A program made the translations under genes and the position numbers. Positions 16,907 to 25,457 of a stretch of 57,662 nt of DNA are shown one piece after another (the first letter of the stretch is position 1; each line of letters begins with the position of its first letter). This DNA comes from an uncultured Prevotellaceae bacterium. Lineage in GTDB: Bacteria; Bacteroidota; Bacteroidia; Bacteroidales; Bacteroidaceae. Below the pieces are notes generated by a model. The model was given only the letters and a program-made list of their open reading frames with translations, did no database searches and was not told the origin of the DNA. The DNA lies in the NCBI GenBank assembly GCA_946402905.1, contig CAMIYC010000017.1:1-57662 (forward strand), written 5' to 3'.

Positions 16907-17490
16907 TAGTCCTCATCTTTCATCTTCATGATGACTTGCTCTATCACCTGGGGGAAGTACTTCATTTCGAGCACATGCTCCTTGGCTGCGATATCATCGG
17001 GCGTGTCGTCGGGAGAGATGGGCGTGCGGAACTGGGCGATGATTTCGCCGCCGTCGCACACCTCGCTCACATAGTGAACGGTCATTCCAGTCTCTGTCTT
17101 GCCGGCGGCTTTGACGGCCTCATGCACATGATGCCCCCACATGCCCTTACCTCCAAACTCAGGCAGCAATGCCGGATGGATGTTGATGATGCGGCGTGGG
17201 TAGGCATCGATGAGAAAGTTGGGAGCCATCAGTAGGAATCCGGCCAGCACGACAAAATCGACCTGATGCTCACGCATCACACCCATCAGATAGGCTTCGT
17301 CGTTGAGTTGCTGCTTGGAGATCACCATGGTTTTCACATGCAACCGTTCTGCCCTCACCAGTGCATAGGCGTCGCTGCGGTTGCTGATCACGAGAGCGAC
17401 ATTCACTGTGTCGGAATGTTCGAAGTATCGGATGATATTCTCACAGTTGGTGCCGCCGCCCGATACAAAAATTGCAAGATTAACTCTCAT
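16906..17490 (-). CDS. purN: Phosphoribosylglycinamide formyltransferase
   Basis: This enzyme transfers a formyl group from 10-formyl-tetrahydrofolate to GAR in purine synthesis. The 194-residue protein is full length. The phosphate-binding GGGTN is at 11-15, and the catalytic triad is visible as N103 and H105 in INIHPALLP and D146 in EVCDGGEII. The formyl-folate binding region includes GFLLMAPNFL. The stop codon is part of the shared terminator stem. It is divergent from the exported-protein gene at 17564, with a 73-bp gap. Confidence 0.95.
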   Translation of the reverse strand: MRVNLAIFVSGGGTNCENIIRYFEHSDTVNVALVISNRSDAYALVRAERLHVKTMVISKQQLNDEAYLMGVMREHQVDFVVLAGFLLMAPNFLIDAYPRRIINIHPALLPEFGGKGMWGHHVHEAVKAAGKTETGMTVHYVSEVCDGGEIIAQFRTPISPDDTPDDIAAKEHVLEMKYFPQVIEQVIMKMKDED

Positions 17491-17535
17491 ACAAAAAAAT
17501 TGTTTGTTATGGGTGCAAAATTACAAAAAAATTAC

Positions 17536-17543
17536 TAACTTTG
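17536..17543 (+). promoter_or_regulatory. -7 promoter box TAACTTTG upstream of the exported-protein gene
   Basis: TAACTTTG fits TAnnTTTG, 20 bases before the ATG at 17564. I see no TTTG at the usual 19-20 bp distance upstream. Confidence 0.5.
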
Positions 17544-17563
17544 TCACTATAACACAGAAGTCT

Positions 17564-18673
17564 ATGAAAAAAATACTGTTTTTATCCGCTCTGGCCATGG
17601 TCAGCATGTACGCTCTGGCAGCCAACGAATACACGCTCGAAGAAATTCGCGACCAATGGCAGACACGCAACATAAAAGTGGCCGGTGCGAGCGCCCAGCC
17701 CGGCATCATACAATTGCTCACCGCTTTTCAGAATGTATGGGGTGCCTATGTCATCGACCCCGTGCTGCAAAAGGCAAAAGATCCCAAGTTCACCAAATGG
17801 GAAGACGACGAATACGGCGGAGGCATCACCGTAGACCGCAAGAACGGGTACGTGTGCCTGGACAGCGGTGGCGGCGACGGCGGCTTCATGGAGGCGTGTG
17901 TATGGCGGCGTGACAATGGGCACCGTCTGCTGGCCCTCGTCCTGGGGCAACCCGTCGACCCGGAGATAGAGTTCGTATGCTTTTACGACTACGACCCCAA
18001 GACCTCGACCCTGTATCCTGAGAAATGGGCCGAAGAGGAATTTCAACCGCTCGACCGGAGCCACCACGTCAGTTACAATCTGCCTCAGAAAGGAAAGGAC
18101 TTCATCGTCAGCGAATATGACATCGATTTGCAAACCAGCATCAATCACGTCTTCACCTGGGACGGCAACAAGCATCATTTCTCACATCTCAGCATCAACG
18201 AGCTGAAATATGGATACCGCTGGTTTAGCAGTAAGGAGACACAATACCTCACCGAGCTGACCCACATCGCCCTGGTGACCTTGCCTGGCCAGACAGAAAC
18301 CTTCTACGTGCTGGGCGACGACGACAAGGAGGAGGGCATGGTGGCCATCGCCTGCTATAAAGGCAACATAGAGCTGGTGGGCATCAACGACGACATCACC
18401 GGCCATAAATTAAGCTTCTATCCCAATGTGATCGTGACGCATGCCGAAATCAACGACTACACCAGCTACGCTTTTCTTAAAGACGGAGGCGTGGATGTGA
18501 TGATCACAGAGTATCCCACACTGGGCGCCAACGGCCAGCCCAAAATCACTATTGACGGCTGGGATAACCTGACCGAGGAAGAGGCCCGGCAGAAAATCAA
18601 GTCACTGGGACAGCCTGTGCAGATCAAACCGCAATGGAGAAAAGTGAAGATATGGACGCAGAACGACCTCTGA
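17564..18673 (+). CDS. Exported protein of unknown function
   Basis: I do not recognise this family. The ATG at 17564 is chosen because it gives a clean signal peptide (MKKILFLSALAMVSMYALA, cleavage near residue 19) and lies 20 bases after a -7 box; longer frames begin inside purN. The mature part (about 350 residues) is polar and rich in acidic residues and aromatics (ITVDRKNGYVCLDSGGGDGGFMEACVWRRDNG near 83-114, FYDYDPKTSTLYPEKW later). It suggests a beta-rich periplasmic domain and has no lipobox or membrane segment after the signal. The last 40 bases overlap the start of the BrkB-type gene, so the two are probably co-translated. Confidence 0.8.
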   Translation: MKKILFLSALAMVSMYALAANEYTLEEIRDQWQTRNIKVAGASAQPGIIQLLTAFQNVWGAYVIDPVLQKAKDPKFTKWEDDEYGGGITVDRKNGYVCLDSGGGDGGFMEACVWRRDNGHRLLALVLGQPVDPEIEFVCFYDYDPKTSTLYPEKWAEEEFQPLDRSHHVSYNLPQKGKDFIVSEYDIDLQTSINHVFTWDGNKHHFSHLSINELKYGYRWFSSKETQYLTELTHIALVTLPGQTETFYVLGDDDKEEGMVAIACYKGNIELVGINDDITGHKLSFYPNVIVTHAEINDYTSYAFLKDGGVDVMITEYPTLGANGQPKITIDGWDNLTEEEARQKIKSLGQPVQIKPQWRKVKIWTQNDL

Positions 18674-20001
18674 TACAACGTCTGATCGCACGCATACAGA
18701 AATTTCTCAATGAGGATATCTGGCTCGACGACAAAGAGACGAGCGGCATGATGAAGCACCTCAAAGGTGCTTCGAGCAAGATATACCTGGCCGTCAGCCT
18801 GTTCATACAGAAAGAGCTGCTCTTCTACGCGGCATCGCTCGCCTTCAATACTGTGCTGGCCATCGTGCCGCTGGTGGCTTTGTTTTTTGCCATCTCACGC
18901 GGATTCGGCTATTCGGGCATCATCGAAGACATGATCAACAGTCTGCTCTCGAGCCAGCCTGAGGCAGCAAGGTATATCATACAGTTTGCCAACTCCTATC
19001 TCTCCAACGCCAAGAGCAGTGCCATCATCGGATTTGGCGTAGTGGTGATGCTCTACTCCGTGATCAGCTTGATCAACAATATCGAGACGGTGTTCAACTC
19101 TATCTGGAATGTGAAGGAGAGCAGGCAGTTCACACGCAAGGTGATGAATTATCTGTCGATGTTTTTCATGGTGCCCATCACCATCGTCATCGTCTCGGGT
19201 ATCAACCTCGCCGTCAACACCTACATCAACGAGGCGAGCAGCTTCGAGTTTCTCGCTCCACTGCTCAAGACCCTCATACGGCTCATCCCCATCGCCGTCA
19301 CCACCATCGTATTCACCGTCATCTTCGTCACCGTGCCCAATACTAAGGTGAGGGTCAGGGCCGCCATCATACCAGGACTGCTCACGGCCATCTTCATGCA
19401 GATGCTCCAGCAGGCATACGTCTTCGGCCAGACATTCCTCTCCAGCTATAATGCCATCTACGGCTCACTGGCAGCACTGCCTCTGTTTATGCTGTGGGTA
19501 CAGTTTTCGTGGTACATCATCCTCTTCTTCGCAGAGCTCAGCTATACCAGCCAGAATCGCGACTTCTTCGTGCTGCGCATGAACAAAGACGACCTCTCTC
19601 AAGATGAGCAAGTGCTGCTCAGCGCACTGCTGCTGAGCCTGATTTTCAGGAAGTTCAGCCGGGGAGAAGACCACTACACAGCACTGATGCTCAAAAAGGA
19701 GACTGGCATACCCGTAAGACTGATTGCAGAGATGCTCAACGACCTCTGCGACGCCAGGATACTGCAGGAACTCAATGAGCCCGACATAGAGGAGCCCACC
19801 TACACTCCTTACGAAGACATCGCCAACATCACACTGGGCAGGTTGATTCAGAAACTCGGCTCATACAGCCGGCACAGTTCGCATGACATCGACCTGCTCT
19901 CCAGACTCCACCCACAAGCGCTGGCAGACATCCGGCGAATACACGAAGAATATATCAAGTCGATGGGAAAGATCAAGATCGAAGACCTCTGGAACGGCTG
20001 A
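18634..20001 (+). CDS. YihY/BrkB-family inner-membrane protein
   Basis: This 455-residue membrane protein has the UPF0761 pattern: an amphipathic start, ELLFYAASLAFNTVLAIVPLVALFFAIS as the first membrane span, then about five more spans up to residue 310 (including SAIIGFGVVVMLYSVISLINNIETVFNSIWNV, VMNYLSMFFMVPITIVIVSG and LPLFMLWVQFSWYIILFFAELSY). A cytoplasmic tail of about 140 residues (DEQVLLSALLLSLIFRKFSRGE...) could form a winged-helix fold. Its cellular role is unknown; the old RNase BN label is wrong for this family. The start overlaps the upstream gene; a second ATG at 18652 is possible because a GGAGAAAAG stretch precedes it. Confidence 0.9.
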   Translation: MEKSEDMDAERPLIQRLIARIQKFLNEDIWLDDKETSGMMKHLKGASSKIYLAVSLFIQKELLFYAASLAFNTVLAIVPLVALFFAISRGFGYSGIIEDMINSLLSSQPEAARYIIQFANSYLSNAKSSAIIGFGVVVMLYSVISLINNIETVFNSIWNVKESRQFTRKVMNYLSMFFMVPITIVIVSGINLAVNTYINEASSFEFLAPLLKTLIRLIPIAVTTIVFTVIFVTVPNTKVRVRAAIIPGLLTAIFMQMLQQAYVFGQTFLSSYNAIYGSLAALPLFMLWVQFSWYIILFFAELSYTSQNRDFFVLRMNKDDLSQDEQVLLSALLLSLIFRKFSRGEDHYTALMLKKETGIPVRLIAEMLNDLCDARILQELNEPDIEEPTYTPYEDIANITLGRLIQKLGSYSRHSSHDIDLLSRLHPQALADIRRIHEEYIKSMGKIKIEDLWNG

Positions 20002-20012
20002 CAAGATAAGGG

Positions 20013-21830
20013 TCAACGTCCTGACCTCGATTTCTTTTCCGCCAGGGCTGCGTCCACCTGCCGGGGATCATAGTCTTTACCTGGGATGCCATAAAGTCCG
20101 TGTCCGAATCTGACAAACAGCTCCCTGGACTGTGACACCACGGCCGAGAAATCGTTTTTCGACAGATGGGCATTGTAAGCATACTGCCCAAGCACCGCTA
20201 TCACCTCATCGGCGGTCATAGGCCGCTCGCTGGCGGAAAGCACCTCTCTCACGATCTCGGCATTCGACCCGAAATAAGGCAAATGCCACTCTCTCAGAGC
20301 GAACATACCCGTTTTGCCCTTATTGACAAACCGGCTGTCCCTGTTGAGTGCCAGGGAGACCGACGAACGTACGTATTCACGGCCGCCGTCAGAATTGACC
20401 ATTTTTGTCAGCTGGTCAAGGGATGCCGGTTGCTGACATTCCATAAGTATCTTGTAGAGCCGGTCGGAGAGCGACCGTGCCAGACGCATCGGCAGCACGA
20501 CATGGCCCTGCTGGTCTTCCTCCAGTGAAAGCTCTTCTCTCAAGAGGATCTTCAGAACCATGGAGACAGGGGCGATGAGTTCGGCCTGATGAGACGCGAA
20601 AGGACGGGAGGCGATGTAAGCGCCGAGGTCAAAGGAGCGGGAGTCCATATTGGTGTCATAGACATGACGGCAGAAATAGTCAAATTCGCCTATGAAGTCC
20701 ACACGCTGCGACAGGTTCCTGGGCACCAGGTAAAGATGGCGCAGCGTATTGCCCCCCGGCATTTTGCGATGCCAGATATCACGTCCTGTCAGCACAACCT
20801 CTTCCGACAATACCTTCCCAAGCACAGCCAAGACAAAATCCGGCAGGAGCGACAGGTGCTCCTCGCGTATCAAGTGCTGGAAGGCTGACGACTGGGTGGA
20901 AAGCACCTCATCCCGACAGAGGCCATGGAGATACAGCCAGTAAGCGTCATGGTCGTACAAGGCCGACAGAAGACTGCCCAGCACGGTTGTGTCGGCACCC
21001 GGCAGAAAGAGAGCATCCGACACTTTGTCTGCATAGGTTTTGACCGTATATTCTGATTTGCCCAGCGGGGTGAGCACCAGTCTCTCCTGCCCTTCGACAA
21101 TGTCATACCGGCGCAAGAAGGCATTGATCTCGTCGCGGTCTTTACTGGCGATGAGCATGCGCTGCAGCGCATAAAGCACCGGAGGATGCTGATACCGGTC
21201 GAAATAGTCTCTGGCAAATGAGTCGCTCTGGAAAATATTGCAATACTGCTTGTTGAACAATCGCAGGGAGAGGTTCTCGGCACCTTGTGTAATCACGTCT
21301 ATCTCATCGAAAAGGGCTTTCTTCACCTGAGTGATAATAGGCAGAGACATACGGCCCACATCCTTCACCATCATCATCTTCTGATTGTCCTCGAAAAGAA
21401 AATACCTGATGAAATCCTCGCAGTCTATACCGCTCAGCACATTGGCCAGTCGTGTGAAATTGGCACCATGTGTCTGATAAAGGTGCCTGATCTGTTCTTG
21501 ATAGGTCACCTTGAGCAACATCATCTTGACAGGGTCAAGACCGTCGAGCAGCATCTCTGATTTTGACGGGCTGGGGTCGACTACAGGGAAAAGGCCCATC
21601 GTGACAAGAGGCAACATGTCTTTCTCTCTCACTTCCTCCAACAACTGGTCTATCTCCTTCAGTCCCGAAGAGGTAGTACGGAAGAGTCTCCGTAGACTGT
21701 GGTGATATTTATGGAGGTCGGACAGAGAGCGCATTCTTGCCTTGACGAGAATATGATAGGTCTTCCTGCTGACTTTCCCGCTGCGGAGAAGTTCCTCAAC
21801 AGAGATGGATTTCATTTGCAGATCAGTCAT
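20013..21830 (-). CDS. Large uncharacterised protein with HARE-HTH-like segments
   Basis: The family is not recognised. A GTG frame begins at 21869, but the predicted transcription start (near 21866) is downstream of it, so I use the ATG at 21830 (605 residues). The N-terminal 60 residues (SVEELLRSGKVSRKTYHILVKARM...LSDL) resemble a helix-hairpin-helix of the RNA-polymerase alpha-tail type. The middle is helical with no catalytic motif I can name. Near the C-terminus, SSVSLALNRDSRFVNKGKTGMFALREW resembles the HARE-HTH/RpoE-delta winged helix, and ADEVIAVLGQ...VVSQSRELFVRFGHGLYGI looks like a second related unit. I infer a nucleic-acid-binding protein; confidence in that role is low. It converges with the BrkB-type gene across 11 bases. 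Confidence 0.75.
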   Translation of the reverse strand: MTDLQMKSISVEELLRSGKVSRKTYHILVKARMRSLSDLHKYHHSLRRLFRTTSSGLKEIDQLLEEVREKDMLPLVTMGLFPVVDPSPSKSEMLLDGLDPVKMMLLKVTYQEQIRHLYQTHGANFTRLANVLSGIDCEDFIRYFLFEDNQKMMMVKDVGRMSLPIITQVKKALFDEIDVITQGAENLSLRLFNKQYCNIFQSDSFARDYFDRYQHPPVLYALQRMLIASKDRDEINAFLRRYDIVEGQERLVLTPLGKSEYTVKTYADKVSDALFLPGADTTVLGSLLSALYDHDAYWLYLHGLCRDEVLSTQSSAFQHLIREEHLSLLPDFVLAVLGKVLSEEVVLTGRDIWHRKMPGGNTLRHLYLVPRNLSQRVDFIGEFDYFCRHVYDTNMDSRSFDLGAYIASRPFASHQAELIAPVSMVLKILLREELSLEEDQQGHVVLPMRLARSLSDRLYKILMECQQPASLDQLTKMVNSDGGREYVRSSVSLALNRDSRFVNKGKTGMFALREWHLPYFGSNAEIVREVLSASERPMTADEVIAVLGQYAYNAHLSKNDFSAVVSQSRELFVRFGHGLYGIPGKDYDPRQVDAALAEKKSRSGR

Positions 21831-21871
21831 GGTGAAAAGACAGATGGTTTTAAGCACTTTAGAAAGCACTG

Positions 21872-21903
21872 CAAATATATATATTTTTTATTTACTTCAC
21901 AAC
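21872..21903 (-). promoter_or_regulatory. Promoter of the 605-residue protein gene
   Basis: On the minus strand TATATTTG (21879-21872) fits the -7 box, and GTTG (21903-21900) is 20 bp upstream with one mismatch to TTTG. The predicted start near 21866 decides the choice of ATG at 21830 over the upstream GTG. Confidence 0.55.
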
Positions 21904-22020
21904 AGTCATCGTTTTTTTTAACAGAAAATTAATAAACTCCAACTTTTGCGGTAACAGCTCAGTCATAGCTCATTTTTAGGGTCGCTTCTATATAACTAAG
22001 CTGTTATTTCACTACTTTGC

Positions 22021-22079
22021 CTGGGAACGTGGGCGTCCTCGCCCGCCGCAGATGCGGGCGAGGACGCCCGCGTTCCCAG
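22021..22079. repeat. GC-rich 26-bp-stem extragenic hairpin
   Basis: The left arm 22021-22046 (starts CTGGGAACG) pairs with 22054-22079 (ends CGTTCCCAG) with a single G-T pair and a 7-base loop. It stands out against AT-rich surroundings and has no T-tract. It resembles repetitive extragenic palindromes. Confidence 0.75.
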
Positions 22080-22165
22080 AGTTGACTACGCTCAAATTCT
22101 TTCAAAATTGAATATAAAATCTTTCACTTTGCTTCTATTTTGGTCGATTTTAAAATCATTTTTTT

Positions 22166-22189
22166 GATTTTGAGGCCGACAGGCCGACC
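22166..22189 (-). repeat. 24-bp dispersed repeat, copy 2 (inverted)
   Basis: Exact reverse complement of 8479-8502, lying in the gap between the 605-residue protein gene and the small transcription unit. Confidence 0.8.
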
Positions 22190-22316
22190 TTTGAAGGATG
22201 ACTGAGTAGTTATCTTTTGCGAATTCATATTGCTTCAGGATCAGCTGCTTTCAGTGTATCGATGAAGTACATTCTGATTCATCCAGCCCAAAACGAAAAG
22301 CTGATAGCGAAAAACG

Positions 22317-22347
22317 AAAAAACCGCAATCCCCAAAAGGGATTACGG
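22317..22347 (-). terminator. Intrinsic terminator of the small transcription unit
   Basis: On the minus strand CCGTAATCCC pairs with GGGATTGCGG (one T-G pair, loop TTTTG) and six T follow at 22322-22317. It lies about 60 bases after the stop codon of the 27-codon gene. Confidence 0.8.
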
Positions 22348-22404
22348 CCATTCTTCTATAACCATTAATCTTATGAAAACACTTCTCTCAGTTCACATCT
22401 GGTC

Positions 22405-22488
22405 TTATTTGCCAAATACCATCTGTGTCTTTTCTTTCATTTCTGCCATGACGCCCAGGATGCGTATAGCCATTAAAAACATATCCAT
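22405..22488 (-). CDS. 27-residue small protein with its own promoter and terminator
   Basis: The ATG at 22488 is followed by 27 codons and TAA at 22405. The peptide begins MDMFLMAIRILGVMAEM and ends QMVFGK: a short hydrophobic or amphipathic N-terminal helix with a basic tail and five methionines. A purine-rich AAAGAGATAAAG stretch precedes the ATG. A full promoter (22532-22562) and an intrinsic terminator (22317-22347) bracket it exactly, giving a transcript of about 210 bases. No function is known to me. The unit could equally be a regulatory RNA in which the ORF is incidental, but the start, spacing and clean frame favour a small protein. Confidence 0.55.
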   Translation of the reverse strand: MDMFLMAIRILGVMAEMKEKTQMVFGK

Positions 22489-22531
22489 AACTTTATCTCT
22501 TTAAAACCTTAAATCTTTTCTTTTGACACTG

Positions 22532-22562
22532 CAAAATTACTACTGTGTGGGCACACAGCAAA
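22532..22562 (-). promoter_or_regulatory. Promoter with a perfect palindrome in its spacer
   Basis: On the minus strand TTTG (22562-22559), 19 bp, then TAATTTTG (22539-22532) is a full match to the Bacteroidota consensus. The spacer contains CTGTGTG-GG-CACACAG (22543-22558), a perfect 7-bp-arm inverted repeat ideally placed for an operator that would block RNA polymerase. Confidence 0.8.
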
Positions 22563-22670
22563 AGAAAATAAGGATTTTATGCAAAAAAAGCACTATTTCT
22601 TGATATGGGTCAAAGCGAATAGACATCATCTGCAAAAATGATCGGATGAGGAGCCGCATATATATAAAAA

Positions 22671-22722
22671 GCGCACCCGCATAAGGTGGAAGAATCAGCT
22701 CTTCATCCTTATGCGGGCGTGA
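22671..22722 (-). terminator. Terminator of the isochorismatase-like gene
   Basis: CGCACCCGCATAAGG (22672-22686) pairs with CCTTATGCGGGCGTG (22707-22721); inside, GAAGA/TCTTC also pair. On the minus strand the stem is followed by CTTTTTAT. It lies about 55 bases downstream of the gene at 22778. Confidence 0.75.
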
Positions 22723-22777
22723 TATAATAAGGGCAAGGCCATCACATGCCTCGTTCAGCCGTGCATGAAAACCGGCA

Positions 22778-23335
22778 TCAGTTCTGCTTAAAAGCGGCTA
22801 TCAGTTCTGCATTGCTATAAGCGTCGGCTCCATAGCAGGTCTTCAGATAAGCGAGACCGATCTGGTAATCCTCCTCTGTGAAAGAGTCGGTAGCCTCTTT
22901 TGCCACTACCACATCATAGCCTAAGCAGAAAGCGTCGGCAGAAGTATGGCGCACGCACATATGCGCATGCAAGCCTGTCATCACCACGGTCTTGACGCCA
23001 AGTTCCTTGAGCAGGATGTCAAGGTCTGTCTGGAAGAAACCACTATAACGACGTTTGGGCACTACATAATCTTTCTCAGAAAGGTTCAGTTCGGGGATTA
23101 CCTTGGCACCTTCAGTACCGGCAATGGCATGGTCGCCCCAGATCTTCAACTCACGGTCAATGCCGGGGATATGAGCGTCATTGCAGAAGATAACAGGGAT
23201 GCCTGCCTCGCGGGCGGCGTCCAGAAGTTCAGCCGTAGCTGGAACGATAGCTCTACCACGGTCGCATCCCAGTGCGCCGGTCACAAAGTCATTGAGCATG
23301 TCAACGACAAGAATAGCGGGACTTTCTAATTTCAT
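22778..23335 (-). CDS. Isochorismatase-family cysteine hydrolase
   Basis: This 185-residue protein of the nicotinamidase/isochorismatase fold has the hydrolase triad D12 (ILVVDMLNDF), K94 (VVPKRRYSGF) and C127 (LHAHMCVRHTSADAF), and a cis-peptide-like VMTGL-H region before the cysteine. Likely reactions are hydrolysis of an amide such as nicotinamide or a related carbamoyl compound. The metal-binding D-x-H set typical of nicotinamidase is only partly recognisable (CNDAHIPG), so the substrate is left open. It appears to be monocistronic and is followed by its own terminator. Confidence 0.88.
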   Translation of the reverse strand: MKLESPAILVVDMLNDFVTGALGCDRGRAIVPATAELLDAAREAGIPVIFCNDAHIPGIDRELKIWGDHAIAGTEGAKVIPELNLSEKDYVVPKRRYSGFFQTDLDILLKELGVKTVVMTGLHAHMCVRHTSADAFCLGYDVVVAKEATDSFTEEDYQIGLAYLKTCYGADAYSNAELIAAFKQN

Positions 23336-23436
23336 CTTTTTTGATATACTATATTAATAAGGCTGCAAAAATATGAATTTTCTCTTTTTGTGCAAAACTT
23401 TTTGGAAGATTTCTTTCAAAGTGTGGCGAATTATAG

Positions 23437-23444
23437 TAATTTTG
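23437..23444 (+). promoter_or_regulatory. -7 box TAATTTTG of the GH9 gene
   Basis: A perfect TAnnTTTG match 30 bases before the ATG at 23475. No clear TTTG lies 19-20 bp upstream. It supports the downstream start over a longer frame beginning at 23373. Confidence 0.55.
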
Positions 23445-23474
23445 TACAAAATATTAATCATAATCTTTAATAAC

Positions 23475-25196
23475 ATGAGAAAAAATGTCATCTATCTCGC
23501 TATGACGCTATGCGTCATGACGGCACACACCCATGCACAAGGTCTCCGTCTTAATCAGCTGGGCTACTTCTCCAACCAGGAGAAAGTCATCGTGCTCGAC
23601 AATGTACAACCCAAAGGAAGTGTCGTGGTTTACGACGAAAAAGGCAAAAAAGTGAAAAGTGTCAGGGCAAAAAGTTCGGTGCAGTCACCATGGTCGGGCA
23701 AGACGCGCTATCTCTTCAACCTCTCAGCCCTTACACAGCCGGGTGACTACCGTATAAAATACAACGGTGAGACGGTGAACATGCATGTAGGAGATCAGGT
23801 GCTGCGCGGCATCTCCATCGCATCACTCAAAGCACTGTATATGATGCGCTCCGGAGTGGCTATCGACGAGAGATACGCAGGACGCTACGCCCGCGAGCTG
23901 GGACACCCCGACACCGAAGTCTACATCCACCCGTCGGCAGAGTCTGAAGGCAGGCCTGCAGGTTCGGTCATCTCATCGCCGCTGGGATGGTATGATGCTG
24001 GCGACTACAATAAATACATCACCAATTCTGCCTTCACCATCGGACTGCTGCTCTCCGTTTATGAGCAGATACCGGAATATTTTGAGAAGCTCAACACTAA
24101 CATACCAGAGAGCGGAAACACTACTCCCGACATTCTCGACGAGATGATGTTCAACCTCAAATGGATGCTCACCATGCAAGATCCGGCCGACGGCGGCGTG
24201 TATCACAAACTCACCACACCGTCATTTGAAGGATTTGTCATGCCACGCGACTGCCATCAGAAAAGGTATGTAGTGGCAAAAAGTGTCACTGCCACATACG
24301 ATTTCGCGGCGGTGATGGCACAGGCGGCAAGACTGCTGAAAGACAACGCCGACTATCCCGAATTCAGCACCCAGGCCACAGCAGCTGCCCAGAAAGCTTA
24401 CGAATGGGCCGTGGCACACCCTGAGGCATTCTACTCTCAGCGTATCATGAACAGCCAATATGAACCGATGGTGTTCACCGGGGAGTATGGCGACGAAAAC
24501 AGCGACGACGAGCGCTTCTGGGCTGCCACCGAGCTCTATCTGCTGACCCAGGCTCCGCAATACAAGATCGACGCGGCCAAATACATACCCTCAGCATGGG
24601 AGACCCCTGTATGGGGACAAGTCTCGGCACTTGGTTCGCTGGCATGGCTCGACACCAGAGACAATTTCATGTATGAGCCTCTCATCCGCCAGCTCAAAGA
24701 ATACAGCGACACACTGGTGGCCAGGGTCAACGGGTCGTGCTTCTACGCTCCCTTCGGCAATGTGAAAAGCGACTTCGGATGGGGATCGCTGGCAGAGCAT
24801 TGCTGCGCACCGGGCATCATTCTGCTCTATGCCGACAAGCATATCAAAAAAGACGCCTATGCCAAATATGCGCTTGAGAACGCCAACTATCTGCTCGGAC
24901 GCAACCCATTGGGCTACTGCTACGTCACCGGATGGGGCACAAAGAGTCCGCTACATCCCCACCAGAGGCTCTCTGCCGCCGACGGCATAGAAGCACCTAT
25001 GCCAGGACTGCTCGTAGGAGGCCCCAATCCTGGACAGCAAGACAAGAACGACATGAAAGACCAATATCAGTCCAGCCTACCCGACGAGTCGTATCTCGAC
25101 GTGGAAGGCTCGTACGCCTCCAACGAGATTGCCATCAACTGGAATGCTTCTCTGGCAGGACTGCTTTGCTGGCTCGACGCTATTTACGGACGATAA
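23475..25196 (+). CDS. GH9 glycoside hydrolase (endoglucanase type), exported
   Basis: The protein has 573 residues from the ATG at 23475, which opens a signal peptide (MRKNVIYLAMTLCVMTAHTHAQ). An N-terminal Ig-like CelD_N domain (about 24-110, LRLNQLGYFSNQEKVIVL) is followed by the GH9 alpha-toroid. The catalytic-base pair lies in GWYDAGDYNKY (D174/D177) and the acid glutamate in GSYASNEIAINWNA (E551). NANYLLGRNPLGYCYVTGWG is a standard GH9 signature. These enzymes cut beta-1,4-glucans (cellulose, mixed-linkage glucan, xyloglucan) or remove short units. There is no carbohydrate-binding module or lipobox, so it is likely periplasmic or secreted. It is followed by a GH10 xylanase in the same direction. 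Confidence 0.94.
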   Translation: MRKNVIYLAMTLCVMTAHTHAQGLRLNQLGYFSNQEKVIVLDNVQPKGSVVVYDEKGKKVKSVRAKSSVQSPWSGKTRYLFNLSALTQPGDYRIKYNGETVNMHVGDQVLRGISIASLKALYMMRSGVAIDERYAGRYARELGHPDTEVYIHPSAESEGRPAGSVISSPLGWYDAGDYNKYITNSAFTIGLLLSVYEQIPEYFEKLNTNIPESGNTTPDILDEMMFNLKWMLTMQDPADGGVYHKLTTPSFEGFVMPRDCHQKRYVVAKSVTATYDFAAVMAQAARLLKDNADYPEFSTQATAAAQKAYEWAVAHPEAFYSQRIMNSQYEPMVFTGEYGDENSDDERFWAATELYLLTQAPQYKIDAAKYIPSAWETPVWGQVSALGSLAWLDTRDNFMYEPLIRQLKEYSDTLVARVNGSCFYAPFGNVKSDFGWGSLAEHCCAPGIILLYADKHIKKDAYAKYALENANYLLGRNPLGYCYVTGWGTKSPLHPHQRLSAADGIEAPMPGLLVGGPNPGQQDKNDMKDQYQSSLPDESYLDVEGSYASNEIAINWNASLAGLLCWLDAIYGR

Positions 25197-25457
25197 TCTC
25201 ACAGCCTCCGCGGCTCAGCATCATCCTTCCGGCTGACGAAAGGGCGTTTTTACAGAACATGTAACACCAGAAAAAGAATTGGGGATTCATGCGAAAAGGA
25301 TAATAACAGCCCTTTTGTAACTTTACAGCCCGAAACAAACTGCCTGAAGAAAGCCCGATGGCCGTGTAAAAAAGGAAAGGCCAGAGGCAGGATGGAGTCT
25401 GTGAAATCACGTCAGCAAGTATCAACAATTAGAGAAATGATTAGTTCAAGAAAAACG

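Noticed and set aside
22217..22504. 95-codon plus-strand frame in the gap before the isochorismatase gene
   Set aside because: It overlaps the well-formed minus-strand small unit (promoter, 27-codon gene, terminator) and lacks a start signal.
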